64,000 bases of DNA from CATQHP01 sp965205595 (GCA_965205595.1 CBDBHI010000051.1:1-64000); one strand, 5' to 3'; counted from the first letter of the stretch, positions 51,638-61,561 are shown. The notes: generated by a model from the sequence alone, not told the origin. A program made the numbers and translations.

Positions 51638-52663
51638 CTAACGCCCGTTTTGAGCTGAAAATCGACGATCTGCCGTCCATCTGCGAGACGCTGCGAAGAG
51701 CCTTTCGAGCGACAGATAAATGAGCCGCAAAGGAGTCGTACACTTCCACGCCTCGCTCCATTGAGCGCGCGCGATCTTGAGATCACGGCAGCTAAAAAGC
51801 CCATTTAGGCCGGCGTCAATTGCGTCCGTGGCATGGTGCGCGAGGGCTTTCGCTCGTAGTGGCATCCTAAGATGCTCTGGCAGGTAAGTCAGAGACAACT
51901 CGATGCTGCGCCGGCGTTCCGCCATGTTCTCCCCCGAACGCAGAAATTTGATTGACGTTGCGTCAGAGTGTCGACGGTAGGCCGCCAGCGGTGTGGGATC
52001 GTACCAGACAGGATACGCCGCTGCAATACGCTTCCACATGTCCCAGTCGAGGGCGTAACGAAAGTCTGTACGGAACCCACCGAGTGCCTCATACGCGTCA
52101 CGTCTGACGACGATCGCGGGCGTCTGAAAGCTGAGCTGCTCAAAAAGCATCTCAAGCCAGTTCTCGACGATGCCGGCGTGGGTGGCCCGATTTCTGGATA
52201 TCAACGCTCGCTTTTCGCCGTCGCCACCGATCAAATAGTGCTGGACGTATGCGGCTCCTAATTGCGGACGCTCTTCGACCGCGAACCTGAGAGCTGAGTA
52301 GAAGCCAGGGAGGACCAGATCATCCTGGTGAAGTAGATGTATCCACTCTCCCGTGGCTTTTTCGAGTGCGCTATTCCAGGCGGAGGCTAGACCACCGTTC
52401 TCACCTCGCCCATAGTATTCGACTCGCTCGCCCCCAAATCTTGAGGTCATTGCACGGACATCACCATCGCGGGAGCCGTCGTCCACCACGCAGATCTGCA
52501 TTGCATCGCGACCCGGGTCTTGTTGCAGCACCCCCTCTATCGCCGCGCGGAGGTAGCTCGGGTTTGGGTTGTACGTCGGAATCATTACAGACCAGAATGG
52601 ACGTGGAGAAATCGCGGGCGGCGCAGCGATCGTAGGCGGATTTGTCTGCTCTGGGGGCTGCAT
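51638..52663 (-). CDS. GT2 family glycosyltransferase
   Basis: The 341-residue GT-A glycosyltransferase begins with a Pro-rich segment, then SVMIPTYNPNPSYLRAAIEG and the nucleotide-sugar-binding VVDDGSRDGD. HLLHQDDLVLPGFYSAL carries the DxD-type metal site (QDD). FRYALDWDMWKRIA supplies the (E/D)D-W-type acceptor-side motif. It has no strong TM segment and is probably cytoplasmic or membrane-associated. It is the first of three GT2 genes in the 51.6-61.6 kb region, suggesting O-antigen or exopolysaccharide synthesis. Confidence 0.9.
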   Translation of the reverse strand: MQPPEQTNPPTIAAPPAISPRPFWSVMIPTYNPNPSYLRAAIEGVLQQDPGRDAMQICVVDDGSRDGDVRAMTSRFGGERVEYYGRGENGGLASAWNSALEKATGEWIHLLHQDDLVLPGFYSALRFAVEERPQLGAAYVQHYLIGGDGEKRALISRNRATHAGIVENWLEMLFEQLSFQTPAIVVRRDAYEALGGFRTDFRYALDWDMWKRIAAAYPVWYDPTPLAAYRRHSDATSIKFLRSGENMAERRRSIELSLTYLPEHLRMPLRAKALAHHATDAIDAGLNGLFSCRDLKIARAQWSEAWKCTTPLRLIYLSLERLFAASRRWTADRRFSAQNGR

Positions 52664-52721
52664 CGGGGAGGTTCGAATCTAACTCACTAGTGGCGCTGCC
52701 CCACGCATTCTAGGCAGCAGG

Positions 52722-53696
52722 TCAATTCCGATCCCCGTGCTTGAATGCCTTTGGGACCGCGGTGAACGTTCTCGACAACCATCCAAGAGTGCGAATCGGC
52801 ACAAGCCAATGGCCGACGTGCACGCATAGATCGAGGGTCGATGGCCTGCCTTGCCTAAACGCCTCACGAAGCAGCAGCCAAAAATCCGAAAAACCGGATT
52901 GTTGCTTCGCCGCCTCGTAGCTTAACCAAGTCAGCAGGTACGATGCGTAGGCCTCTGGGCTAACAAGATGGCGACTTTCACCGATCCATTCGAAAGCAAC
53001 ACGCCAAGACTGATCTTGGCTCTCGCGGACGCGCCCCGAATCGATACTCCAGACGGCTAGAGGCTGCGGGGTGTTCGAGCGCGGGTCGACGACGAATTCC
53101 ATGGGCACATCCGCATTTGCGGTGCGCAAGATCCAGTCGAGATCTTCGACCAAAACAAGGTCCTCTCGAAACGAGACGTCGATCAGGAGCCGTCGGGGGG
53201 CGAGTAGCGTTGAGGTCTGGAAATACCCTCCTCCCCCAAACAGGCTGCGTCGCCGAAACAGATAGTCTCCAACGGATTCGTCAGCCGCCGGTAGTCTGCG
53301 CGGCCAGCGCCATTCAGACACGCCGTCCCGAGCCAACACGCCACAAGAAACAACCACAAGTCCGGAGCTGAACTTCGCGGCAATCGCCATCTGTCGATCG
53401 AGCTTCTCTGGCAACCAGAAGTCGTCGTCGTCAAGAAAGGCAACCCACTCGCCCCGACACTCACGAACGCCGAAATTGCGCGCCGCGGATGCTGACAACG
53501 GCCGATGAAACGGTAAGACGCGCAGCCGCTCATCATCGATTTCACCGAGTCTCCACCGCGTGATTTCATGATCGGACGCCGGAACGACAATAGCCTCGAT
53601 ATCACGGAGCGTCTGGCTCAGGACGCTTTCGACAGCCCTGACCACTAGCTCGGGCCGCCGCAAGGTGGGTATCACCACTGAAACCACTGGCCTCAA
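52722..53696 (-). CDS. GT2 family glycosyltransferase
   Basis: The 324-residue GT-A enzyme has the N-terminal SVVIPTLRRPELVVRAVESV, the metal-binding FLDDDDFWLPEKLDRQM, and the catalytic-base region DLVLVEDLDWILRTANAD. The C-terminal ~90 residues are not part of the GT2 core. It lies 58 nt upstream of the other minus-strand glycosyltransferase gene on the same strand, so the two probably form an operon. The sugar is unknown. Confidence 0.9.
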   Translation of the reverse strand: MRPVVSVVIPTLRRPELVVRAVESVLSQTLRDIEAIVVPASDHEITRWRLGEIDDERLRVLPFHRPLSASAARNFGVRECRGEWVAFLDDDDFWLPEKLDRQMAIAAKFSSGLVVVSCGVLARDGVSEWRWPRRLPAADESVGDYLFRRRSLFGGGGYFQTSTLLAPRRLLIDVSFREDLVLVEDLDWILRTANADVPMEFVVDPRSNTPQPLAVWSIDSGRVRESQDQSWRVAFEWIGESRHLVSPEAYASYLLTWLSYEAAKQQSGFSDFWLLLREAFRQGRPSTLDLCVHVGHWLVPIRTLGWLSRTFTAVPKAFKHGDRN

Positions 53697-53860
53697 CCCA
53701 AAGAGTAGTCCCTAGCCCGCATTTTTCACCAGCTGACGGTGAAAGCGGGCGAAAGGCGCGCCCTCCGTCTACATGACGTCTGAAACTCGTCGAGGTCGTG
53801 CCTCCGAGGCTCGCTAAGACAGTCCGACTCGACTCGGAGTTGGGCGGGAGTAGCTGAATA

Positions 53861-54848
53861 ATGAGTTCGGGATTTCATTCGGACGAAGCGTCGCCCGCCA
53901 AGACTCGAAAGTCCAAGGACTCCGTAGTGATTGACGGTTGCAGGCAGAGTGGCGATCAGCGGAGTTTGGCGGTGCTGGTGATATTGGCCGCTGTTGCGCT
54001 GATTGCAGTGCTGCTGACGCCACGAGTACTCGACGAGGTGTCACAGGTGCTGGCCAGCGGGCCGGCAGCGCTCTATCGGACGTTGACGGACGAATTTGTC
54101 TTGAACCTGTGGTTTTACGAGGTTCTTAGCGTCGTACTATCGCTAGAAATATTTTCCGACAAAACTCGGCCAGTCGCTCTTGAGCCTTGGTGCTGGATTT
54201 GACGCATCGTTTTGGTTCGTCTTCTTCGCGTTTCAGAAAGCTATTGTTTTGCCGGCTCTTGCCGTGATTTTGCGACTGACATTCGACAGTCACCTCTCAT
54301 TTTTGCGGATCGAGGCAGTGGAGAGTTGGCCCTGGGTCGCGCGTGTCACGCTGGCCGTGCTGTTCGGGGATTTCGTATTTTGGTTCAGCCACGCCGTTCA
54401 CCATTCACAACGACAATTGAACTTCTTTTCTGAATTTCGCGTTCATCCGGGTGATTCCCTTCTCGTCTATGCAATCAACTTCATTCCGATCTTGGCAGTC
54501 GAGCGAGGATTCGTGACCGTATTGGCGATCGTCCTATTGCGAGAGTGGCAGACATTCTTCTACCACTCAAACGTGCGTACGAACTTCGGTATCCTCCGCT
54601 ACGTCCTGGTCACGCCGCAGTCGCACCGAATCCAGCGCTCATCCGAACCCCGCCATCGGGATAAGAACTTCGGCCTAACGTTTAGTATTTGGGACCACCT
54701 CTTCGGCACTCAGTTTCGTGGCTACGATGAGTATCCAGACACTGGGATTGAAGAGGACTTTCCAGTGCAGCAAAACCAAGGGCCCCTTCGGGCTGTGCCT
54801 GTGCAACTGATCTATCCATTCCGGGTGCTTTTCAGACGGCGCTCGTAG
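53861..54848 (+). pseudogene. Fatty acid hydroxylase/sterol desaturase family protein, frameshifted and missing His ligands
   Basis: The frame from ATG 53861 covers the N-terminal membrane part (SLAVLVILAAVALIAVLLTP through YEVLSVVLSLEIFSDK). The next frame continues it (LGQSLLSLGAGFDASFWFVF) to 54848. The break is one extra A in AAAA (54161-54164). Family histidines are partly present (FWFSHAVHHSQRQ, FRVHPGD). The third cluster, usually HRIHHS, reads HRIQRSSEP, so two iron ligands are replaced by Gln and Arg. The product would be ~330 residues with several TM helices. The ligand loss argues that the gene is truly decayed or has lost oxygenase function. Confidence 0.75.
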
Positions 54849-54863
54849 AGATGTCAGCATCGA

Positions 54864-56153
54864 ATGCCATTGCGGCTGCCGTTCAGTCTGTCGCGTCTTG
54901 ATCGCCGATCCCGGATGATAGGCTGGGATGTCCCAGAGGACCGCAGTCTGCTAATCGTGCAGCCGTCGAGAGACCAGGCAGAAAAGAAGAGCCGCGCTGG
55001 GTGGCCGGATAGATACCGGACCTTCGCGATGGTCTGCGTTAACACGGCCCTTGCAGGACTGTTCGTCTTGTTGGTTCGCCATTTCCTGCTGCCCGTGGAA
55101 GAGTTGATGTGGGACCAGAACCTTGGCGGTCAACGGCTGTCTCGAACATTTGTAGAAGCCCACTACTATTCATCCGATTCCGAGGCGACAGCCGGGGTCC
55201 TCAGGGACTGGGATCGGTACATTCTGAACGGCCATTGGCAGGTACATCCATGGACCGGGCTCATCAATCGAGAATTCACGGGGCGCTACCTTAGCGTCAG
55301 CGCTGACGGTCGACGCGGTGGGATCGCCCCCGACGCCGCGCGCGCTGCTCTTGGCCCCTACGTGGTCTGGGTGTTTGGCGGGTCAACTGTGTTCGGCTGG
55401 GGCCTGCCGGATTCGTCTACCGTGCCAGCATTCCTGCAGGTGGCCTTGCAAGCCGAAAAGCCCACGAGACAGGTCGAAGTCATCAATTTTGGAGTGCCGT
55501 GGTACAACTCCTCACACGAAACAGCTCTGTTGTTGTCGAACCTCCGCGACTCTGAGGACGCTCCCGACCGCGTCGTTTTTCTGAACGGACTAAACGATCT
55601 GGTGCATAGCGTTTTCTACCAAAACGAGTCACCGTTACACCCGCGGCTCAGCGAGGCATGGGAGGAGCAATTGGCGGGATTGTTCGCCGGTCCCCCCTGG
55701 ATTCGCCTCGAACCCGCGTTCCCGCCGCTTCGGTTACTGGCCAAGCTGCAACCTGCGGACAACCCACCATTCGGAGGCGAAAGGCTCGATGGAGCTGGCG
55801 ATAAGCCGTCCTCAATTCGACAGGCTGCCCGTCGCTACGAGAGAAATCATCGTGCCGCTAGTGCTCTCGCCGAAAGCTTCGGCGTGGACCCATTGTTTTT
55901 GCTCCAGCCTGTCCCGACGTGGCTGGCTGAGGATCGGATCGCGACCGCCGATGCAGACTATCGAGCCTTCAGCAATTACGTGTTAGAGAGCTGCGGACCA
56001 ACGGTGCTTGATTTTCGGTCCGCACTTGGTAGTCTTGAGACCAATTTCGCAATGTCCGTTGAAGAGAACGGGGTCCATTACAGCGATGCGGCGGCACAGG
56101 TTCTAGCGAATGAAATTGCAGCGGTAGTGCTTGCGGAGCCTGATTCTGAGTGA
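54864..56153 (+). CDS. Membrane-anchored SGNH/GDSL-like hydrolase
   Basis: The 429-residue protein has one TM helix at about residues 55-75 (VCVNTALAGLFVLLVRHFLL) and an extracytoplasmic SGNH-like domain. The nucleophile block is VFGGSTVFGWGL (Ser in GGST), the Gly-Asn block is RVVFLNGLNDLVH, and the C-terminal His block is ENGVHYSDAAA, where the usual Asp of DxxH is replaced. Such proteins can O-acetylate or deacetylate polysaccharide, which suits the glycosyltransferase neighbours. The stop overlaps the next start by 4 nt (GTGA). Confidence 0.72.
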   Translation: MPLRLPFSLSRLDRRSRMIGWDVPEDRSLLIVQPSRDQAEKKSRAGWPDRYRTFAMVCVNTALAGLFVLLVRHFLLPVEELMWDQNLGGQRLSRTFVEAHYYSSDSEATAGVLRDWDRYILNGHWQVHPWTGLINREFTGRYLSVSADGRRGGIAPDAARAALGPYVVWVFGGSTVFGWGLPDSSTVPAFLQVALQAEKPTRQVEVINFGVPWYNSSHETALLLSNLRDSEDAPDRVVFLNGLNDLVHSVFYQNESPLHPRLSEAWEEQLAGLFAGPPWIRLEPAFPPLRLLAKLQPADNPPFGGERLDGAGDKPSSIRQAARRYERNHRAASALAESFGVDPLFLLQPVPTWLAEDRIATADADYRAFSNYVLESCGPTVLDFRSALGSLETNFAMSVEENGVHYSDAAAQVLANEIAAVVLAEPDSE

Positions 56154-57250
56154 CGGATATCGCGTTCGTTCTCGTGCACTACCATTGCGCCGACCTTCTT
56201 CGACGCGCAGTAGAAGCAATACTCGCGGACGTTGGCGCCAGCGGCATCGCCGCCGAGATTTTAGTAGTCGACAATGGCAGCGACAACGCTGAGCGTCAAG
56301 TGCTGGCGGAGCTGCCGATTCGATGTTTGTCGCCAGGGACAAACACGGGTTATGCGGCGGCGCTAAACGAAGGGGCCCGCAACACACGGGCCAGTATCTT
56401 AGTGCTCATGAATCCGGATGTTCTTGTGCTCCCGGGTTGCACCGTCACGCTTGCCCGAGCACTACAAGAAGGGGCTAGCGTCGCGGGACCTCGGTTCTAC
56501 TGGGATGTCAAGAAGCAGTTTTTGATGCCGCCAACCGAACAAAGAACCATCACGGCAGAACTCACGAGTGCAACCGCCGAGTGGAGCGCCGGTTCGGCGC
56601 GTTGGGCACGTCGGCGCTGGCGACGCCATGCCCGGCGCCACTGGTGCGCGAAAGAAGCGATTGTAACCGCCTGCCTGAGTGGAGCGATGCTGGCGGTTCG
56701 GCGCGACGCGATCGAAAAGGTCGGCCCTTTCGACGAAGAGTTCCGTTTGTACTTTGAGGAGCAGGATTGGTTGACGCGCCTTGATGCCAAGGGTCTAACC
56801 GCACTCTACGTGCCGGCCGCGGAAGCGATCCATTTGTTCAATCAAAGCGCGGCCAGCGAGCCAATGACCGCGAAGTGGGAAGCAGAGGCGTGGAGCCGGT
56901 TTGCTGCCAAACATCACCCTGCGTGGCTTCCGCTAGCCGTCAGTGCACTGCGATCAAGAAGGAGTTTGCGATCGCATATGCCACCCAGCGCTTCTGGCCG
57001 CCCACCGCGATTGGACCTATCGGAAATCAGCAAGGGCGGTGATCGGCCAAGCTGGATCGAGGTCTCGCCGCTTCTTCGGGGTTTCCCGGCTGGAGCAACA
57101 GTACTGCCGGACGGCCAAGAGCCAGACTGGAAATTTCCAACCGAGATCTGGGGCTATCTGGCCCCCGGCAAGTACTTTCTAACGGTCGGTTCAGCAAACG
57201 GAACGGAGCTGTCGCGGGCGGTGTTCGAGAGGCCCGTCGAGCCTCGGTAG
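56150..57250 (+). CDS. GT2 family (rhamnosyltransferase-like) glycosyltransferase
   Basis: The 366-residue protein starts on GTG 56150, coupled to the SGNH gene. It resembles WbbL-type GT2 enzymes: FVLVHYHCADLLRRAVEAIL, EILVVDNGSDN, GTNTGYAAALNEGARN, VLMNPDVLVLPG (DxD-like NPD), LSGAMLAVRRDAIEKVGPFD and FRLYFEEQDWLTRLDAKG. The C-terminal ~100 residues are an additional beta-rich domain (DLSEISKGGDRPSWIEVSPL). It probably adds a deoxyhexose to a lipid-linked glycan. Confidence 0.88.
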   Translation: MTDIAFVLVHYHCADLLRRAVEAILADVGASGIAAEILVVDNGSDNAERQVLAELPIRCLSPGTNTGYAAALNEGARNTRASILVLMNPDVLVLPGCTVTLARALQEGASVAGPRFYWDVKKQFLMPPTEQRTITAELTSATAEWSAGSARWARRRWRRHARRHWCAKEAIVTACLSGAMLAVRRDAIEKVGPFDEEFRLYFEEQDWLTRLDAKGLTALYVPAAEAIHLFNQSAASEPMTAKWEAEAWSRFAAKHHPAWLPLAVSALRSRRSLRSHMPPSASGRPPRLDLSEISKGGDRPSWIEVSPLLRGFPAGATVLPDGQEPDWKFPTEIWGYLAPGKYFLTVGSANGTELSRAVFERPVEPR

Positions 57251-57274
57251 AGTGGAGTCCTCGCGCAAAACCAA

Positions 57275-57670
57275 TTGATGCCGTCGAAGAATTCTAATCT
57301 CGCCGGGCAGGTTGAGTACCACGACCAAGCTGCCGTCAAGGGTTGGGCGATTGACGTCGCGTCGCCTGAGCGTCCGGTTTCGATCCAGGTGGTAGTGGCC
57401 GGGCGAGTAGTCTCCGAGCTTGCGGCTTCTGTTTTTCGATGGGACCTAATGCAGAAGTTCGAGAGCAGTGGTAACCACGGGTTCGTATACCGATTGCCTC
57501 AAGAAATTCTCGCCTCCGGCCCGCTGCAAATGAAGGTTCAGTTCAGCGCATCACATCAGGGTCTCGAAGGCGGCGTCTTCGAAACGTCATCTGCCGCCGA
57601 GCAAATGCACACGCCGGTCGAAGCCAGCGACCTTACAGGATGCCGTGTCTTGGTTCTCGCCCCGCATCCC
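57275..57670 (+). pseudogene. 5' part of an interrupted beta-domain/PIG-L/GT2/GNAT-like gene
   Basis: The 132 codons begin at ATG 57275 or the adjacent codon. They form a beta-sandwich-like domain (LAGQVEYHDQAAVKGWAIDV, GNHGFVYRLPQE) and then start a PIG-L deacetylase domain (CRVLVLAPHP). The reading frame enters an insertion sequence exactly after PHP. The zinc motif PHPDDE is completed only on the far side (59246 onward), which proves the two halves were one gene. Removing the IS and one target copy restores a frame of 903 codons. Confidence 0.85.
57666..57670. repeat. Target site duplication, left copy (ATCCC)
   Basis: ATCCC immediately precedes the IS left end and recurs at 59241-59245 immediately after its right end. 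This is the 5-bp duplication made on insertion. Confidence 0.85.
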
Positions 57671-59240
57671 AGTCTTGTCTCATGCAAGATGAGTCTGAAC
57701 GAGGAGTTTGTTTCTCACACAAGATGAGCCTGAAGGATCGGGGAGTGGGCATGCTGGGAATTGACTATCCAAGTGCAAAACACCAGCAAGCTGAACCTGC
57801 AACAGATCCAGCAGTTTCTCCACTCCAGCGAGGAGATTCGATTCAAAGGCAAAGGGCGGGCCGAGATCTACACGTGGGTGGCGCGCACGCTTCGCCAGCA
57901 CGGCTACAGCCGCCAGAACCGCGCCGACAAAGGGCTGCTGCGGCAGTATCTGGTCAAGATGACCGGACTGAGCCGGGCGCAAATCACGCGGCTGATCCAG
58001 CAGTACCGGCAGGGCGGAGAACTCCAACCCGCCCGCTACCGGCGGCATCGCTTTGCCCGCAAGTACACGCCCGCCGACGTCGAACTGCTGGCGGCGGTGG
58101 ACGAGGCCCACGAAACCCTCAGCGGCCCGGCCACGCGCAAGATCCTCGAGCGGGAATACCAGCAGTACCAGCAGCGCGAATACGAGCGGCTGGCGGGGAT
58201 CTCGGTGGCCCAGATCTATCGCCTGCGGCGGCGCAGAGCCTACCGCCAGCGGCGGCTGCATTTCACCAAGACCCGGCCCACGGCGGTGTCGATCGGCGAG
58301 CGGCGCCGGCCCGACCCGCAAGGCCAACCCGGCTTTCTGCGAGTGGATACGGTGCATCAAGGGGCTCGCGATGGCGTCAAGGGCGTCTACCACATCAATG
58401 CCGTGGATGAAGTCACCCAGTGGCAAGTGGTCGGCGCCACGCCCGCGATCAGTGAAGCCTGGCTGGAGCCGTTGCTGAAAGCCATGATCGAGCAGTTTCC
58501 CTTTCGTATCCGCGGCTTCCATTCCGACAACGGCAGCGAGTTCCTCAATCGCACGGTGGAGAAGCTATTGAACAAGCTGCTGATCGAACAGACCAAGTCG
58601 CGTCCGCGGCACTCCAACGCCAACGGCTTGGTGGAATCGAAAAACGGCGCGGTGATCCGCAAACACATGGGATATACGTACATCGCGGCGCCGCACGCGG
58701 GGCGCATCCAGCGCTTCTACCAACAGCACTTCAATCCCTATTTGAACTTCCACCGGCCCTGCGGACAGCCCGAGATCAAGACCGACGCCAAAGGCAAGCA
58801 GAAGCGGGTGTACCGCCACTACCAGACGCCTTGGGAATCTTTCGAGAAGTTGCCCGAGGCCGCCAGCTATCTCAAGCCAGGGCAGAGCTGGAGGCTCTGG
58901 GCCGCATTGCCCAGGCCGAAAGCGACACGGCGGCGGCCCGCCGGATGCAGCGAGCCAAGCAGAAGCTGTTTGCCAGTTTCCGTTCCGCGAACACGCCGTG
59001 CTGAACAGCAGGAAGAGGGCTGTGGAAATGACGGACGATGGAAAACGAGGAAAACCAAAACCAGGTTTCCCTTCGTTTCCCACCGCCCTTGGAAATCGCT
59101 CCGCGATTCCCACAATCCCACAACCCCGACGACGATTCTCTCCTTGCCAAAACTCAAAATCAAAAAGCCCGAAAGGAGCCCCAGCGACTCAAAAAGCCCC
59201 AACCCCCGTCTTCAGGCTCATCCTTCGATGAGAAAATGCT
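57671..59240 (+). mobile_element. 1,570-bp insertion sequence with integrase-core (rve/DDE) transposase
   Basis: The ends are fixed by the ATCCC duplication and by the interrupted PIG-L motif. The left end begins AGTCTTGTCTCATGCAAGAT; the right end, read inward, begins AGCATTTTCTCATCGAAGGA, giving imperfect terminal repeats of about 26-30 bp. A second inner copy of the left repeat (TCTCACACAAGATGAGCCTG, 57713-57732) directly repeats 57678-57697, probably a second transposase-binding site. One transposase gene lies inside. The family resembles IS481/ISNCY-type rve elements; I cannot name the exact family. Confidence 0.85.
57761..59004 (+). pseudogene. Integrase-core transposase of the 1,570-bp IS, one-base frameshift near its end
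   Basis: The start is TTG 57761 (GTG 57773 is the alternative). The N-terminal helix-turn-helix region (ITRLIQQYRQGGELQPARYR) is followed by an rve DDE core: FLRVDTVHQGARDG, FRIRGFHSDNGSEFLN and NANGLVESKNGAVI. At about 58880 one base is missing (CCAGG for about CCAAGG). The native C-terminus (RAELEALGRIAQAESDTAAA through FRSANTPC, TGA 59002-59004) therefore lies in the next frame. As written, the ORF misses this stop, crosses the IS end and runs into the host gene, creating a spurious 1,266-residue fusion. Confidence 0.85.
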
Positions 59241-59245
59241 ATCCC
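59241..59245. repeat. Target site duplication, right copy (ATCCC)
   Basis: Matches 57666-57670. The codon after it is GAC, the first Asp of the split PHP/DDE zinc motif. Confidence 0.85.
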
Positions 59246-61561
59246 GACGACGAATCGCTGACCTGCGGCGGATCGCTGATCAGACACACCCAGAGTGGTG
59301 ATCGGGTCAAAGTTGTTTTCTTAACTGACGGCTCGAAGGGCAACTTCACTCGCGAATACTCAGATAGCGGCTACGTCGACCTACGCCGCCGAGAGGCCAC
59401 CGAGGCCTGCCGCATTCTCGGCATCGACGATCTCACGTTTTGGGATCAGCCGGACCGAGGTTTGGCGGTCGGGCCCGAAACTATCTCGGCGTTGTGTTCA
59501 CTGCTGAACGAGTATAAGCCGGAGTTGATCTACGCGCCTTCGCCTCAGGAGTTTCACCCAGACCACCGCGCCGCAGCTGAGTTGCTATGGAAGGCCCTTG
59601 AGCACTCACCGATCGAGAGTCGAGTTGCGTTCTACGAGTCCAATCGCCCGATCCACGTCAGTCACCTGGTCGATATCAGCGAAGTCCTCCCGGCAAAGAC
59701 GCTCGCGTGCGATGCGTACGCAAGCCAGTTGCGCCACCACCCATACACCGAACTTGCGACTGCCCTCAGCCGCTATCGCTCACTAACGTTGCCTACCGGT
59801 GTGGACTACGCCGAAGGCTTCTTCGTCCTCTCGAGTTCCGAGATGAGGGGCCGCCCCGTAGATTGGTTCACAGTTCGCCAGCACTTGCCGATGGCAGCGC
59901 CCGACGAGTCTCGGGGGCCGCTGGTCTCGGTAATTGTTCGAACTCGCGACCGGCCCTTACTATTGCGAGAAGCGCTGTCGAGCATTCTGACGCAAACGTA
60001 CTCCAATCTGGAGGTCATTGTGGTCGACGACGGCGAATCGGATCGCGGTCAGGGGAACGTGCATGCCGTGGTGAAGGAATTCGACCGTTTCTTTCCTGTG
60101 CGGCTAATTCCAACTGAGGAGCCCGGCGGTAGGGCGGTGGCCGCAACTCTCGGTGCGCGGCAGGCGCGCGGCAAGTACCTAAATTTCCTCGATGACGATG
60201 ACCTGCTGTATTCCGACCACTTGTCGAAGTTGGTGGGATTTCTAGAATCAACCGGGGAGCGCGTCGCCTACAGCGACTGCGAGCAATGCCAGTACTGTTG
60301 GCGAGACGGCGCGTTTCGACCCGTAGCTGAACGCGAGCCGTTCTTTGGGCAGTACTATGACCGTGACCGTCTGTACTTCCAGAATTACATTCCGTTTATG
60401 AGCGCGATGTTTCAGCGCAGCCTCGCCGAAGAAGTGGGGTACTTCGATGGCAGTCTCGATGTCCTCGAAGATTGGGACTTCTGGATTAGAGCCTCCGAAA
60501 GGACGGACTTCTACCGAGTGCCGGGCGCTACCGCGCTATACAGGCGCTTTGTTGACAGGAAGCACGGTAATCAAGAGGAAATCGTCCATCGCAAGCACGC
60601 CGCCGCGTGGCAGAAACTCGCCCCGTCGACGCAAGGCCGGATCAGAACTTTGCGGCGCGAGAACGAGAAGCTCACGGCGGCTCTTTCGACGGCCCGCCGA
60701 GAGATGAAAGGCATACAAGGTAAATTGTCGTGGCAATGGCTGGGGATAAAGCGAGCGAGTGCGTCTTGGCGCGCCATCGAGGTGTTGCTGGGAAAGAATG
60801 CCACACTCCGGGGAGCTACGGCGACGGTCGAGCGTGAAGCCCACACTGGCCGCCAGACGCCCTACCGGCAGTTAATTCGTGAGTTCCCCGAGTTGTTCTC
60901 GTTCGCTGCCCGTCGACTGTACCGCCGCTTGCTGCGAGTTGGAAGGCCCCCTGTTGATGAGAGCACGCCGATTGAAGTCCGCAGGTACCAACCAGGGGAT
61001 GAAGAGCAAATCTTGGAACTGTCTCGAGTCTGTTTTGGATCGAAGCAATATCCAAGTCAGTGGCGGTGGAAGTATCTAGAACATATCTGGGGCAACTGCA
61101 AAATCGTGGTAGCGGCAGCCGACGATGGGCGACTCCTCGCGCACTACGCCGGGTACCCACTGTGCTTGTACGACGCAACCGATACCAAACCGCGGATACT
61201 TACAGCGCTACAGATCGGGGACACAATGACTTCGCCCGACGCTCGCCATCTTGGTAGGCGGCGAACCAGTCTGCTGCAGCGTGTCACCGAGCGCTACTTC
61301 AGTGAGTTCTGCCACGGTCAGATCGGTTTGAATATTGGATTCAACACCGGAAAAATTCAGCGTTACTACCTCAGGTCTATTGAAGGAAGTCAGTTCTTCG
61401 AGGATGTTCCATTCATGGTGCTGGATCTTGAACAGTGGAGGCCAGGGCGAGCTTCCGAGGGATACCGTATTCAGGGCGCGGATCTGACTTCGGGCGACTC
61501 GACAGCTACCTGGGATGCCCTCTTTTATCGTGTCGCGCTGAGAACGGCGGAGCGAAACTAG
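59246..61561 (+). pseudogene. 3' part of the interrupted gene: PIG-L deacetylase, GT2 glycosyltransferase, GNAT-like domain
   Basis: The 772 codons start inside the PIG-L zinc motif (DDESLTCGGSLIRHTQSGDR). The first ~200 residues complete a PIG-L/LmbE deacetylase (VVFLTDGSKGNF, FHPDHRAAAELL). Next is a GT2 domain (SVIVRTRDRPLLLREALSSI, FLDDDDLLYSDHLSK, DVLEDWDFWIRASE), then a coiled coil (RRENEKLTAALSTARREMKG). A C-terminal GNAT-like acyltransferase domain follows (IEVRRYQPGDEEQILELSRV, GLNIGFNTGKIQRYYLRS). Deacetylase, glycosyltransferase and acyltransferase would together remodel N-acyl amino sugars. Without the N-terminal PHP the deacetylase should be dead. Confidence 0.82.

Noticed and set aside
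57761..61561. Single 1,266-residue transposase-PIG-L-GT2 fusion protein
   Set aside because: The native transposase stop (59002-59004) was missed only because of a one-base deletion. The IS ends, the ATCCC duplication and the split PHPDDE motif show two unrelated genes joined by insertion.
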